DNA of 64,000 nucleotides from Atriophallophorus winterbourni (Eukaryota > Platyhelminthes > Trematoda > Plagiorchiida > Microphallidae). This document shows positions 34,614 through 45,195 of this stretch, one piece after another (position 1 is the stretch's first letter; every line of letters starts with the position of its first letter). The stretch spans positions 1 to 64,000 of the forward strand of contig JACCGJ010009951.1 of the NCBI GenBank assembly GCA_013407085.1, written 5' to 3'. The translations under genes and the position numbers were made by a program. Below the pieces are notes generated by a model that was given only the letters and a program-made list of their open reading frames with translations, did not search any database and was not told the origin of the DNA.

Positions 34614-35395
34614 AATGTTTAATTGCTCAGGATCACAAACAATTTATCCTATAATCCATAATTTGTTTTGTGTTATCGCAGCAACATCATGCGCTTTTGT
34701 AAACGCTTGCTAAACTCTTAGGCGATCCCGGGTCGGATAAACCTATGTTGCATGCCACGTTGGACTAATGCAACAAAAGCACACAACTGTCGGACAAATT
34801 TAATTTCGAAAATGGCCAAAATTGTCACCCATAAATAAATAGTAATTATTAACCACAATTCAGCTCAACGACAGAAAGTAACAAGATGATGATAAAGGAA
34901 GCAAACTTGATCGTATGTGTCTAACCCGTTTAATGTATCACATCGCTGATGGTTAGCATCTGGTTTACGCAGCGTTATATATTCATTTTAACAAAATGCT
35001 AAGATGTTACCTTTGAATAATGGTTCTTGTTGAGCATTGGATGGATAAAGTAGTGCATAAATGCTCGTATCGACTGGCTTAAATGAAATCCACGTGAGCG
35101 CATTACGCACAAATGTCCAAAGACCCGAAGCAATAATTGAATGGTTCATCTACTTCGAGTGTAACACACGTTTTCGTCGCTTTCAAGCAACATCTTGAAG
35201 CTTCTTGAATCAATGAATTCCATTGTTTGAACTGTGAGTACGCAATCTTTACAATATTTCAAGATGATGCTAGTATCTTGATAGTTAACTGGAACCAATT
35301 TCCATTTTGCATCTTGAATATTGATTCGGTGAACTAGAACACCAATCGATTGTTATCTTTCCAAAGCAAATATCCAGATATGGAACTTTCAGCAC
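34614..35395. other. AT-rich stretch without a recognised gene
   Basis: Nothing recognised. Confidence 0.35.
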
Positions 35396-35399
35396 GGCA

Positions 35400-35670
35400 C
35401 TATATTGAATAAACTTTCAAATTGAACTCCGCATGACCTCGAACATTGATAACTCATCATTTGCAGAACGTGATAGCGACACGCTCGCACTCGCCCACAC
35501 CCACACATGCACACACACGGACGCACACCCAGTTAATGGAGAACAAGAAGAAGCAGAAGAAGTAGCCAGACTAAGGTCACGTGATTGGACAGGCGATCAC
35601 CACGGCTGAACCTGGTTTGACACAGGCTACTAAAAATAGTTATTATCATCTGCCCTGGGAGATGAGCAAT
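35400..35670 (+). promoter_or_regulatory. Recurrent upstream module R2
   Basis: Ordered blocks shared with R1 and R3: AACGTGATAGCGACACGCTCG, split here by a CA-rich expansion (about 35490-35530), CACCCAGTTAATGGAGA, AGCCAGACTAAGGTCACGTG with the E-box at 35578-35583, TTGGACAGGCGATCACC and CTACTAAAAATAGTTATT. CACGTGATTGGAC also brings a reverse CCAAT box directly onto the E-box and resembles the CTGATTGGACAATCGACC of the second paralogue's own promoter. It lies 2.3 kb upstream of that promoter. Confidence 0.55.
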
Positions 35671-36027
35671 ATTCATAAGCGTTAGAATAATGGAATCCGT
35701 TGAAATGATTAACTGAATGAAGGGAGTGTTAAATTGGCTAAACAAATGCTCAAGAAAATCAATTATTCTTTCTTGCTAAGTTGTTAGTTAGCTGATAACG
35801 TTAACAAGGAAATTTATTGGATTTTTACATTTTTCACATAACACGTTTGCAAGCGGAATTGGTCAAAGCAAGCAAATGTGAAAAGATGGATTTCGATTTC
35901 GCTGAAGAAATAGTTGAGCAAAGCAAAATACGTGTGTGTGTGCTTTGAATAGACGAAAACAGTTAGCTGATAATTGTGCAACAACCAGCACTACTTTAGC
36001 TTAGCTGTTTGACCTTCAGAATTTGCT

Positions 36028-36071
36028 TTGCTATATAAAGTGCAGTCGTACCACGTTTTGGTTAAACGGTA
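36028..36071 (+). promoter_or_regulatory. Second TATA box and donor-like exon end after module R2
   Basis: CTATATAAAG near 36031 is followed some 40 bp later by AAAATG and a donor-like GTAAGTG, then a pyrimidine-rich stretch and acceptor (GCTTTCAG, about 36178). The implied downstream exon reaches a stop after about eight codons. It looks like an abandoned or non-coding promoter-exon pair. It is supported by sequence signals only. Confidence 0.25.
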
Positions 36072-36079
36072 AAATGGTA

Positions 36080-36946
36080 AGTGATTAAAAACTTTGACTT
36101 TATGCATTTCTTGATAACTGGAAATCACAATCGACTCATAATTTATGTTTTCTACAATTTTTTCCTACATGCTTTCAGTTAGGGTTTAAACGTTTTGCAT
36201 TTTGATGAAGACAAACAACCAGAATCCGACTTTAAAGTGTAAGTTTGGGAAATGTGAGCATCACTATAAATTCATCACATTAATATGTCCCATAAAATCA
36301 ATTTAACAGTGAGAAAAACTAGTATTTGAGCGATAATACTCGCTGCTTAATGAGTAATATTATTTTGTATACATCATATGAATAAGGAATGGAAATCTTT
36401 TTCAAATGTTGAAACGTATTACGTGATGTATATCCATGGTCAACATCGACCGAAGGTGACCTGTAACAACAATATGTGGAAATCGCTTCATTGAATTCAA
36501 AAGCTTTCATTAAGAAAGATCTGACTCAATTGCCGTGAGCCTATTTCACATGCATTGCCAGGTACGGCGATCATTAGAAATCGTAAACTATCTCCGCCTA
36601 CTCCTCTGTTCGGGCACCCAAGGAATCATGATTCATAATTCTTTCAACTTTCACGACCAATGATTATTCTATTACCCATTTTGCGCCATCCAATGAGGTG
36701 AAAATGTTTGGGATACGTTGAATGCATCTAAGATGTTCGAGCACATGTTAATCTAATGATATTTCAGTTTTATTTAATGATAATAGCAGGGAGTCGCATC
36801 CACTGGCAACTGCTGAAAAATAGCATTCCACAGTAGCATAGTATTTAAAGCAGAAGGATTATAAAATCTGCGATCCATCCAACGTTCAACAACCATCATA
36901 TTCTAAGAACGTTCAACGCTATACCTCAGAATATTGACACGATTGA

Positions 36947-36981
<35 letters not shown>

Positions 36982-37660
36982 ATCCTTTTATGTATATTTT
37001 ACTTTCGATTTTTTTTATTTTTATGAATATTGAGCATGTTTAAATTTGTTGATAATTTTTAACGGGATAACGATCCATGTATCACTCCCATACTCAGTAT
37101 AATATGTTTACCAACTCCGTCACCTGATTTATAAATCAGATTAGTATTCACTTGTAAAAAATTACGTGTATATTCTCGTATTGTCTAAGTAACGGTATTG
37201 AAATAATGTACTGCATTAAAGCAATAAAAAAACATCAGTGTACTCTAGATAAACGGGTACGATTCGAGTAAATGTAGATTGGCGCAATATATATTGTTTT
37301 AAATATTTACACCATCAAACCAACCCTCCATCTAAATGGCATTTACTCGACGGCAGCTAATCAGTTTATATTATTTCAAGTTTAGTTATTTGCGTACCCT
37401 CACACCAAAAGTCGAAGTCGAAATTAACAAACAATTACGCACAAAATAATTCTTCGTCCTAAGGTTGCATTTAAAGCTACCGGAATGAGGAAAATGTCCT
37501 GAGCTAAAATTCGACAAATTTTCCTATTTCACATCCATTTCATGTTAGGAATCTTGTTTGATCGGATTCGGTCTCTGGTAATGCTAGAATTGAGTACGGC
37601 TGAATTTCAAACTCAGTTCATTTTTCGTATGCCTTCCATAACATTTGCGCTATATTCTAC
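36080..37660. other. Stretch without a recognised gene
   Basis: At about 36415-36478 there is a short copy of the LINE 3' tail (CCATGGTCAACATCGACCGA, then AACAACAA) also seen at 10.5 and 43.95 kb. A (TA)n run is at 36951-36976. Otherwise nothing recognised. Confidence 0.4.
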
Positions 37661-37860
37661 AGTTTTCATGAATTAACAGTGCTGTTTAGCACACTGACCA
37701 ATATTCGGCGTGTTTCAAACTCGTAGTCATTCGCTGCCCAATAATTATCTTGAGTGTTATCCAAATTCTCTACTCGAATGTGCATGTGTGCCTTTTCGAC
37801 CAATAGCGTGCAGATTGCGTCACACTCAACGATTTGCTGGCACAGTATTCGAGCGATCTG

Positions 37861-37926
37861 ATTGGACAATCGACCGGGATGGGAAATGAGACCGTCAGTG
37901 ATACGGACACGTCAAGTTTATAAATA
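37861..37926 (+). promoter_or_regulatory. Promoter of second paralogue (CCAAT box, TATA box)
   Basis: ATTGG at 37861-37865, then CGACCGGGATGGGAAATGAG, GGACACGTCAAG at 37905-37916 and TATAAATA at 37919-37926. The order and sequence match the promoter of the first paralogue. The spacing between CCAAT and TATA is 17 bp longer here. Confidence 0.65.
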
Positions 37927-37949
37927 GCTGACCCTCAAACATCAATTCA

Positions 37950-37988
37950 TAAACACGTATGTTTGAATTGACAGCGCACACAATAAAT
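37950..37988 (+). other. Non-coding first exon of second paralogue (predicted)
   Basis: Starts about 30 bp after the TATA box and ends AATAAAT before a donor GTGAGTTC at 37989. An acceptor at 38952-38953 joins it directly to the ATG. The implied intron is 965 bp and holds nothing recognisable. Confidence 0.45.
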
Positions 37989-38953
37989 GTGAGTTCATTG
38001 TTTTATTCGTATTCATTATATCCAAATGTATTTTGAGCTAATTTCACTTGATAACGTAGTTGCATATTAACGTGACATTGGTAGCGTTTTCTCAGTTAAA
38101 CTAACTCAATGTGTTCAGAATGGAACTTAGTTGCTAATAACTGTGAATGCGTTTCATTTATCGTGCAGTGAGCCTTACCAGTTAACGACATTCAAACGCA
38201 TGCCGACTTTATCATAACTAGATAAATAAAATAGGTAGGACAAAATTGTTAACCGGTTAAATCTCCACCGAATGTTGATAGAAACTGTTTCAATATCCCA
38301 GAGTAATAATGAATGTTTTATAAATATGCGGAAGGAATATTATAGTCACAAAAGTAGTCATTTCGCTAACTTCTTTCAATCGGCTTAGTGCAAAATATCC
38401 ATGTCAAGAATACTAGGAATTCATTGTGTGACCCTTCTGTCATTATTAAGAGGTCAATTACAGGAATAAGAATCATATCATCTCATTTGCAGTTGGGATC
38501 CGTCAAACATGTTTAATCGATATGCAACCTGAAAATATTGACTTTTATTGATTTTTGGAGAATCACCTATCCCCCGGAATAGTGTTTGCACTCAATTTGT
38601 GCAGAGACAAAAAATGAATATTTTTTTCACGTGAATTACAATACTCGGCGTCTGTATAAATAAAAAAATAACCCGAAAAATAACACGTGAAACGATGATC
38701 GAAATCGTACATATTAGTCTTGCCTGCTACTAATAAAATAAAAGTAGGCAATTTATTAGTAGAAACCATTAAAGAAATTGTACAGGTGTCTTTTTAAGAA
38801 CAAGTTGAATCCCATTTGGTCGACATCGTTCTGGAGTCAGCTTTACTCTCTTATCTAGAAACGATTTTGAATTGTGATTTAGGTTTAATTTTGTCAGCAT
38901 TCTTTACAATATATCACTAATAACCATTACATTTAATATTGACATTTTTCCAG

Positions 38954-39664
38954 ATGGAAGGAAGATTTTCAGTAGAAAAAGATGGAAATGAAACAACCAA
39001 TACAACTTCGAACGTGCAATCCGAAGACATGATGCGGAGCAGCAGCTACAATGTGTTTCGAATGGACGAAGATTCATCCTTCGAAGAAAGCAGTCTAAAC
39101 GTATTATCCTCTCCACCGGTCGGCAAATTGCGTCATCTCACTCCAACCAAACACGCCGTTAAATATCAATACGAATTTCCAGCCATGTTTGTACAAGGAT
39201 TTCACAATGGGCATATCCAATTCGATATTCCGGGAATAATGCAAGACTCTCTCAGGCCTTCTGACTCGGTCGAAATCAAGATAAATGTGACCACCCCGAA
39301 GCCAACCGAGGATTGCAGTGTACTGGAGGAGAAATTAATCAGACGTCTCCAAGGGCTAGATGAGAGCCCGATCGAGAGTGATTCTCGAGGTCGCTTTTCT
39401 GAATGGATGGATGAAACTAACGCGGGGGTTATACCGGCTGATGAGCCCACAGACAATTCTTTTCGAATAACTAATTCTTGCCAACATTCCGGTTTCATTT
39501 CCACGCTACAGACAACACATGCAGATCAGCCCACATGGGAACACAATCATTCCACATTTTTCAACTTCAATCAAACATCCGCTGACTCAGGCTTACATTC
39601 TCACAATGAAGATTTGCCACGATTTTGCAACCATGAACTCAATCCAAGATGTTTCCGATTTTAA
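38954..39664 (+). CDS. Hypothetical protein, 236 aa, second intact paralogue with DSGLHS motif
   Basis: Paralogue of the 19837-20538 gene on the same strand. The ATG at 38954 is chosen because it follows the acceptor TTTTTCCAG immediately and starts the shared MEGRF. An earlier in-frame ATG would lie in the intron. Order of segments: Ser/Asn-rich acidic N-terminus with RMDED (36-40), SPPVGKLR (53-60), the conserved block at 70-128 that begins KYQYEFPAMFVQGF, RFSEWM (about 147-152), DSGLHSH (211-217), LPRFC and a C-terminal RF. No signal peptide or membrane helix. The ends have diverged more than the core, and much of the core difference is conservative (K/R, E/D, T/S, M/I), as expected under purifying selection. 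ATTAAA at 39812 is the likely polyadenylation signal. The function is unknown and the family is not recognised. Confidence 0.85.
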   Translation: MEGRFSVEKDGNETTNTTSNVQSEDMMRSSSYNVFRMDEDSSFEESSLNVLSSPPVGKLRHLTPTKHAVKYQYEFPAMFVQGFHNGHIQFDIPGIMQDSLRPSDSVEIKINVTTPKPTEDCSVLEEKLIRRLQGLDESPIESDSRGRFSEWMDETNAGVIPADEPTDNSFRITNSCQHSGFISTLQTTHADQPTWEHNHSTFFNFNQTSADSGLHSHNEDLPRFCNHELNPRCFRF

Positions 39665-39811
39665 TTTTTTAAACACTTATGTTGCATTGTATGTTTTTGG
39701 TGATTGCTCATATGCTCACAACTAAAATGTGTTATTTTCTACAGCCCGAAATTGTGTATAGCTTTATTTTTTACAAATATTTGTATTTTAATTTTTGTTC
39801 AAAATCAGTTT

Positions 39812-39817
39812 ATTAAA
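39812..39817 (+). terminator. Polyadenylation signal ATTAAA, second paralogue
   Basis: First polyadenylation-type hexamer after the stop codon, about 150 bp downstream, in a T-rich context. Confidence 0.45.
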
Positions 39818-39959
39818 CGATACATTTTGGATTGAAATACACAGGGTATTTTTCGGACGCACGAGCTGGGAATAAGTTCGATTTTGCTTGGTTTCAATTC
39901 ATAACGGGATTACAGTTCACTCACTTGGGTTCACTCAAACTAGGGATAGTTTAAAAATG

Positions 39960-40318
39960 CTCATTTGCATGCATTTCCATCACACACACACACACACACC
40001 CCACGACCGGTTTTGTGCTGTTTGTACTCATCAGCTAGGGGCGGTACGATCCGGACCCACATGCGCTTGAAACATGAAATAATAGAAAGCAGGTTGCACT
40101 TGTATGCCACTGTTGGATAAGGTGGATACGACCAACTTTTCAACCACGTACTCAGACACATGTGAGGGTTGTGTGTATGTGATTGAAATGCATGACAATG
40201 AGCTTTTTTGTTCACGATCATCGGTTTGAACCTTATCTACATATGTTTTGGCACCTGTGATTGAACAGTTTGGTCGTACCAACCTTTACCAACAGTGGCA
40301 TACAAGCGCAACTTGTTT
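39960..40318 (-). repeat. Repeat family B with hammerhead-type core and inverted-repeat arms
   Basis: A (CA)n run (39981-40000) borders the ribozyme side. On the minus strand CUGAUGA (40034-40028) is intact, followed by GUAC, AAACA, GCAC (stem II with one mismatch), AAAA in place of GAAA, and ACCGGUC with GUGGGG after the cleavage point. Further on, segments about 40103-40165 and 40250-40313 are imperfect inverted repeats (CTTGTATGCCACTGTTGG against CCAACAGTGGCATACAAG, with CGACCAAC against TTGGTCG), so two family B ends face each other. It lies less than 300 bp beyond the second paralogue. Confidence 0.55.
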
Positions 40319-40319
40319 T

Positions 40320-42295
40320 TGAGATAATTTAATTACATTTTTGGATACGAATATGTCATTCTGAAGCTTTGCTGATTTAGTTACGTATATTGCTTGAGTT
40401 TTGTAAGTTTGGTTATGGAAATTCACTATCAATATCAGCATGATACATTTTATTTTTGCTAAAATTATTCCTAACCGCAAGGACTATTGAGTACTTGTGT
40501 GGCAGAGATATCCTAGGATATATGTGGTATAAATCTTTCAAAATATAAGCGCACCGGATAAGTAACATGTTTCGGATGAGTAATAGAATAAAATTGACAT
40601 TTGGCCGGATAGTTAAGGAGTGGGTAGAACTATCGATGGGAACAACACTAATTAGTTGATTATAAGAAGTTAAGGGTGGTTTTAAAACAATCTCTTATAT
40701 AACTACGAAAGATACTTCAGTGTGAATGATACACAATAATTTAAACGAGATTTCTGTTTTTCGTAACAGAAAAACCAAGCTCAACTGGAATACATATTAA
40801 AGCCAGAGATAAACTTATCAGGGAATAAGCTTATTTCAAACAAGCACCCTAATAATATCACACCAGATGTGATACAGGCCCGAAAGAGTGATTGCTTATA
40901 TAGATTGTAAAGTCCATGCAAGCCTGGGTTCATGTGAAATCACCACTCTATCAGCATCTCTTATTCAAGTGGAGTTAAAATGGAATATACAAAAGGCCGG
41001 TGCACACTGACGATGTAAAAAACAGAATGTAAGTTGAGTCTGTAACTAGTATGGTAACCGTGCAGTGCACCTTCCAAAGCATCCGGAAATAGAATGGGAC
41101 AAAATAAATCGATACAATACCACATTTTGCTTTATTTCACCCCTGTACATACACCCTATTACATTTTCGGATTATTTGCTTAGTTAGACACAGTCAGTAA
41201 AATTTGTGAGCACTAGATGAATGGTTGGTGAACAAATTTTGGCTTTCAAATCAGTTTCGGAGAATAAATGAAGTTGCTACGATATAATATGAACACGATT
41301 GTACGAAGAAGATAAATAAGAAAAATACAACACTCAACACTTTAATTCCATCAATTAGTTGATCACGAATTCAAACATTCATGTACACAACCAGACAAGA
41401 AGTCGCTTAGTTGATCTCTATAGCCGCTGTCGGTAGACAACTTTCAATTATTTCAAAAATAACCACTCTACCGATGAGGTGGTTTGAAATATGTTGGTGA
41501 TTCACCATAAAAGATTTAGAAATTTGCATGCATACATCCGAATAGTGCTAATGTTGTTTCTCGCAGTGACTCCATAGTTCATTAATCTCTACCATTCATG
41601 CAAGGCTCATATAACACGACTCTGTCTAAATTGAAAATCTAATGAGATACCTTGCATAGAGTGGCAAAATAATATTCATATGGCACAAATAATTGTTTCA
41701 ATGAATATGGGCTTTAGTGGGAGAAGTTGTTTATTCTCTATAGGTTGAACAATGTAATAATCATTAAACCACAACCCCATACGCAAGCAAATTGATAGCG
41801 TGTCCTTCTTTTATGATTCCAGTTAGCACTAATTCGTCTCTATCTTATAAAGTTTCCACAGCAATCTAGTGATTCAGTATACCAAATCATAATCCTAAAT
41901 CTTTTAGTTTAGTACATCGACTAACCCCGAGTTTGTATCAGAACAAAATGTTAATTTTAATCACTGCAAGGTGTTGGTTTAGAACGAAAGATACAACGAA
42001 TTACCACTACAATGAAAATGTGCAAAGATGTTAAAAGATCAAGGTTTCAAGGTGTCAATTTGATGAGCAAGTTCATACAGAATAATCAACGAATCCATCA
42101 CATGAAAGGATCATTTTCAACACTAATCTTTTGATTGGTTGAGTAAAGTTAAGCGGATGGAAACGGCCTTTTTTCAGTGATTTTGCTGTTATGGTGAGAT
42201 CCTTTTCAACGGGGGTATAATTTATCGTCGAATGTTCTTAACTTATCCACTTATTCACCAAATCTGTCACAGCAAACAAGAAAAACGATAACTTG
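40320..42295. other. AT-rich stretch without a recognised gene
   Basis: Nothing recognised in about 2 kb on either strand. Confidence 0.4.
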
Positions 42296-42299
42296 AAGT

Positions 42300-42570
42300 A
42301 GAACTTTTAGCGTGGCAGGACGAAGAACGCGTGACGTGACCTGAATCATCATGACCTCATTCATGAGTGATCGTGACAGCGACACGCTTGAGGCACACGG
42401 TCACACGACAATAGAACGTCTGTGCCATCACCTGGTTATCGGAGAGGGATGATTCACTTGGTCGACAGTGAAAGCCAGACTAAGGTCACGTGCGCTGACC
42501 GGCGATCTGCGTAGGTTGAGAAGTGAGGTCACATTGGTTACTAAAATTAGTATTCAGATCGCACACCAAG
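42300..42570 (+). promoter_or_regulatory. Recurrent upstream module R3
   Basis: Ordered blocks: GATCGTGACAGCGACACGCT, CACCTGGTTATCGGAGAG, AGCCAGACTAAGGTCACGTG with the E-box at 42487-42492, GCTGACCGGCGATC, and GGTTACTAAAATTAGTATT. These match R2 closely and R1 more loosely. CATATAAGAGAAAC at about 42672 is a TATA candidate. No intact member of the gene family follows in this window. LINE insertions occupy the region where one would be expected. Confidence 0.55.
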
Positions 42571-42979
42571 AGCGGATATGTGGTCTGGGATTGCGAAAAA
42601 AGGTGAAGTAGAACCAGGTATACATACATTCGGATGTGCATTCGCAGTGCGTTTTAAACGAGGGAGAGCTGCATATAAGAGAAACATATGTCCTTCAAGC
42701 ACCACGGGGTAACACAATGATAAGTATGGTGTTTCTGGTTATTGTTGTAGTTTCCCTGCCATTACCACATTTTTTATCTTGACTTTCCATGTGTTTAAGC
42801 TGAGAGAATCTGCCAGTTTTGGATCGCATAAACAACTTGCCCGTCACCAAGATTGTGATGATGGAGAAGATGAAAGAGGCACAGTTTTAATCGTGTAAAC
42901 GAATTTTTAGCCAATAAAATTAATTTAACCACACATTTTTGAATACGAATAACGAATATGAGAGAAACGTTGAAGTATA

Positions 42980-43342
42980 ATGAGGAAATTTGAGATTGCC
43001 GATCACATTCTGATCTCCAAACAGCTTCGGCTTCGTCAACAGCGACATCAGGGCGTTGTGATGGAATTTGATGAAATGTCAGGCTGCACGATTTTCTTAA
43101 ATCTTGATGTTGAAGTATTTAATGCCAATATTTTTTTTCAGCCAGCGCAGCAAAATCCCCATTGTTCAGAATACAAAAAGTGCACAACAGTTAGAACGTC
43201 GTTCATATCGAAACATTTTAAAATGTTTCAAAAACAAAAGGGTTCCATGTTGACTGAAACACGTACAAATGTGTTGAAAACTTTTGAGCACGGTCGATTT
43301 AAAGGCCACGCTTCATTATATATAAATGATTACCAGCTGTAA
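42980..43342 (+). CDS. Small open frame of unknown nature downstream of module R3
   Basis: A frame of 120 codons starts MRKFEIADHILISKQ and runs to a stop at 43340-43342. There is no resemblance to the two paralogues, no signal peptide and no recognised domain. A good acceptor (TTTTTTTTCAG, about 43142) lies inside it. It sits between the TATA candidate after R3 and the LINE at 43.35 kb. It may be an exon or chance. Confidence 0.2.
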   Translation: MRKFEIADHILISKQLRLRQQRHQGVVMEFDEMSGCTIFLNLDVEVFNANIFFQPAQQNPHCSEYKKCTTVRTSFISKHFKMFQKQKGSMLTETRTNVLKTFEHGRFKGHASLYINDYQL

Positions 43343-43344
43343 AG

Positions 43345-44010
43345 ACAAAGATGATGGTGCGTACTAAATACTTTACTGTACGGCAGTGAAACCTGGACCA
43401 CCCACGCAAGACACGAACGGAAGCTGAATGCTTTCCATCTACGAAGCATCCGTCGTATCTGAGCGTATCGTGGATGGACAGAGTGACTAATGCTGAAGTG
43501 CTTTCAAAAGCTGGTCTACAGAGCATGTTCACTCTATTGCGACAGCGCCGACTGCGCTGGCTTGGTCATGTCTACAGAATGGAAAATGGTCATATTCCGA
43601 AAGATCAACTCTACGGTGAGTTGCAATTAGGAAGTCGACCATTGGGCAGACCGCACTTGCGGTACAAATATGTTTGTAAAAGATATATGAAGGCTCTTGA
43701 CATTGACCCCGCGAGCTGGGAAGAACTTGCTCTTGACCGCTCACTTTGGAGGCACTGTGTAAAGCGTCGTCTGCATGCTGGGGAGGAGCAGATAAAGCTA
43801 TTGTCTGCTGAACGCAGATCACGCCGGTGGCGTGACACCCTACAACCGAGTTCTCACCATCGTTGCCAGCGCCGCGGGAGAGATTGTTCCTCCGAATCGG
43901 ACTGCTTAGTCATTCAAAAAGCTGTAGAACATGAAAATTCATGCGATTTTGATGTACATCCATGGTCGACATCGACCGAAGAAGGCCAACAACCAACTTT
44001 CATTATACTA
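43345..44010 (+). mobile_element. LINE C-terminal RT fragment with 3' tail
   Basis: Starts with YGSETWTTHARHERKLNAFH and a SIRRI block (damaged), then continues in one open frame from 43474: RVTNAEVLSKAGL, LRQRRLRWLGHVYRMENG, LYGELQLGSRPLGRP, LRYKYVCKRYMKALDIDP and WEELALDRSLWRHCVK. This is the well-known C-terminal region of LINE reverse transcriptases in which the catalytic domain has been lost by 5' truncation. The 3' end has CCATGGTCGACATCGACCGA followed by AACAAC units. It is the best copy of the tail also found at 3.66, 10.2-10.5 and 36.4 kb. Confidence 0.8.
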
Positions 44011-44740
44011 TTACTAATATGTGTATAATTTTTATGCGTTTGAGTAAAGACGGATCAGTTCATGTGATGATTGGACAATTGGTGAATCATTTCGAGCAAA
44101 TTATTCGCATCAAGCTAAACATTCAATGGGATACTTCCATGTTACTCAAATGTCATTTGCTCAATTCGATGAAAAACTAAATACGTTAGATATAACTGCA
44201 GATCGGCTCTTTGATAGGGGTGAATATTGTATATGCTAAAAGATTTTTTGGCTGAGGACTCTTAACAGGAAACACGTTTCTGATTACAACGGCTGCATGC
44301 AAAACAGCCAAAGGATTATTTTTATTCCTTATCTCGCCATTGTGTTATCTAAGGATAATGTTAATTTCCGGGTTTATTTAAAAAACTGGAATGGTGAAAT
44401 GAATTCATCATCTTCACCACGAAGCACAAGTCTGGAGCCAGACAAAGTGCCAATCAATATGAAGTAGGAAAAGCAGATAAGCAAGCGCGTGAAAAAAGGA
44501 AAAGCAGGCAAGCGGAATATGCAAAAGCAAATGCACAAAAAGCAGATTGTTTCTGTAGTTTCACTGCGTGCGATTTTGTGTTTTTTATATTGTTTTTTAT
44601 AAAATAATACTGGATAAAAAAATTATGACACACATAATAAAATACACTGCTGCCATTGACTTCGGTTTGCAGACATATCACGTAAAGTTTACAGCCAACT
44701 ATTAGGTGGAGCTTTTGGACCCCACACAGGAAAACTAACA
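44011..44740. other. AT-rich stretch without a recognised gene
   Basis: Nothing recognised. Confidence 0.35.
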
Positions 44741-44744
44741 CGCC

Positions 44745-45195
44745 CAACTTAGCCTAGCGCTACGGTGAGTTTCTTCATCCCTACGCGCCACGTCATGGAC
44801 TGGCTACCCGACTGTTTCTCCCAGCTTCTGCCAGGCTCTGCGAATAAGGCACTGTACGGTAAACGGTGAGTAGGCATTTGTAAAACATGTCCCAACCATC
44901 GGAAACGAGCAAACATCAACATTTCTCTCAGTCCGTGGCCACCTGGTCTCAACACCCACTTGCAGACATCTATATTTGTAACACGATGCTGCCAACTAAT
45001 GCGAGCAATCCTACGCAGGCAACGGGCGTCAAAAACAGAAAGCCGACGGACATCTTCCGCTCGGATAGACCAGGTTTCGCAGCCATAAAGTATTGTAGCA
45101 CGCACCACTGCGTTGTACACTCGGCGTTTAGTATGGAGTGAAACATCGCGTCGACGACATAATTGGCGAAGGTTAGCAAACGTTACACCCGCTTT
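44745..45195 (-). mobile_element. LINE C-terminal RT fragment, second type
   Basis: The minus strand, 45120-44749, reads YNAVVRATILYGCETWSIRA, then EDVRRLSVFDARCLRRIARI, a FRWLGHVLQMPTHRLP block and SQSMTWRVGMKKLT. It is a LINE RT C-terminus of a different subfamily from the 43.3 kb copy (marked by 'HRLP' and 'SMTWRRGMKKLT'). About 24 further codons read through above 45120. Only the C-terminus is present. Confidence 0.8.

Noticed and set aside
43529..43838. Minus-strand frames opposite the LINE at 43.3-44.0 kb
   Set aside because: They are antisense shadows of a well-supported LINE reverse transcriptase C-terminus.
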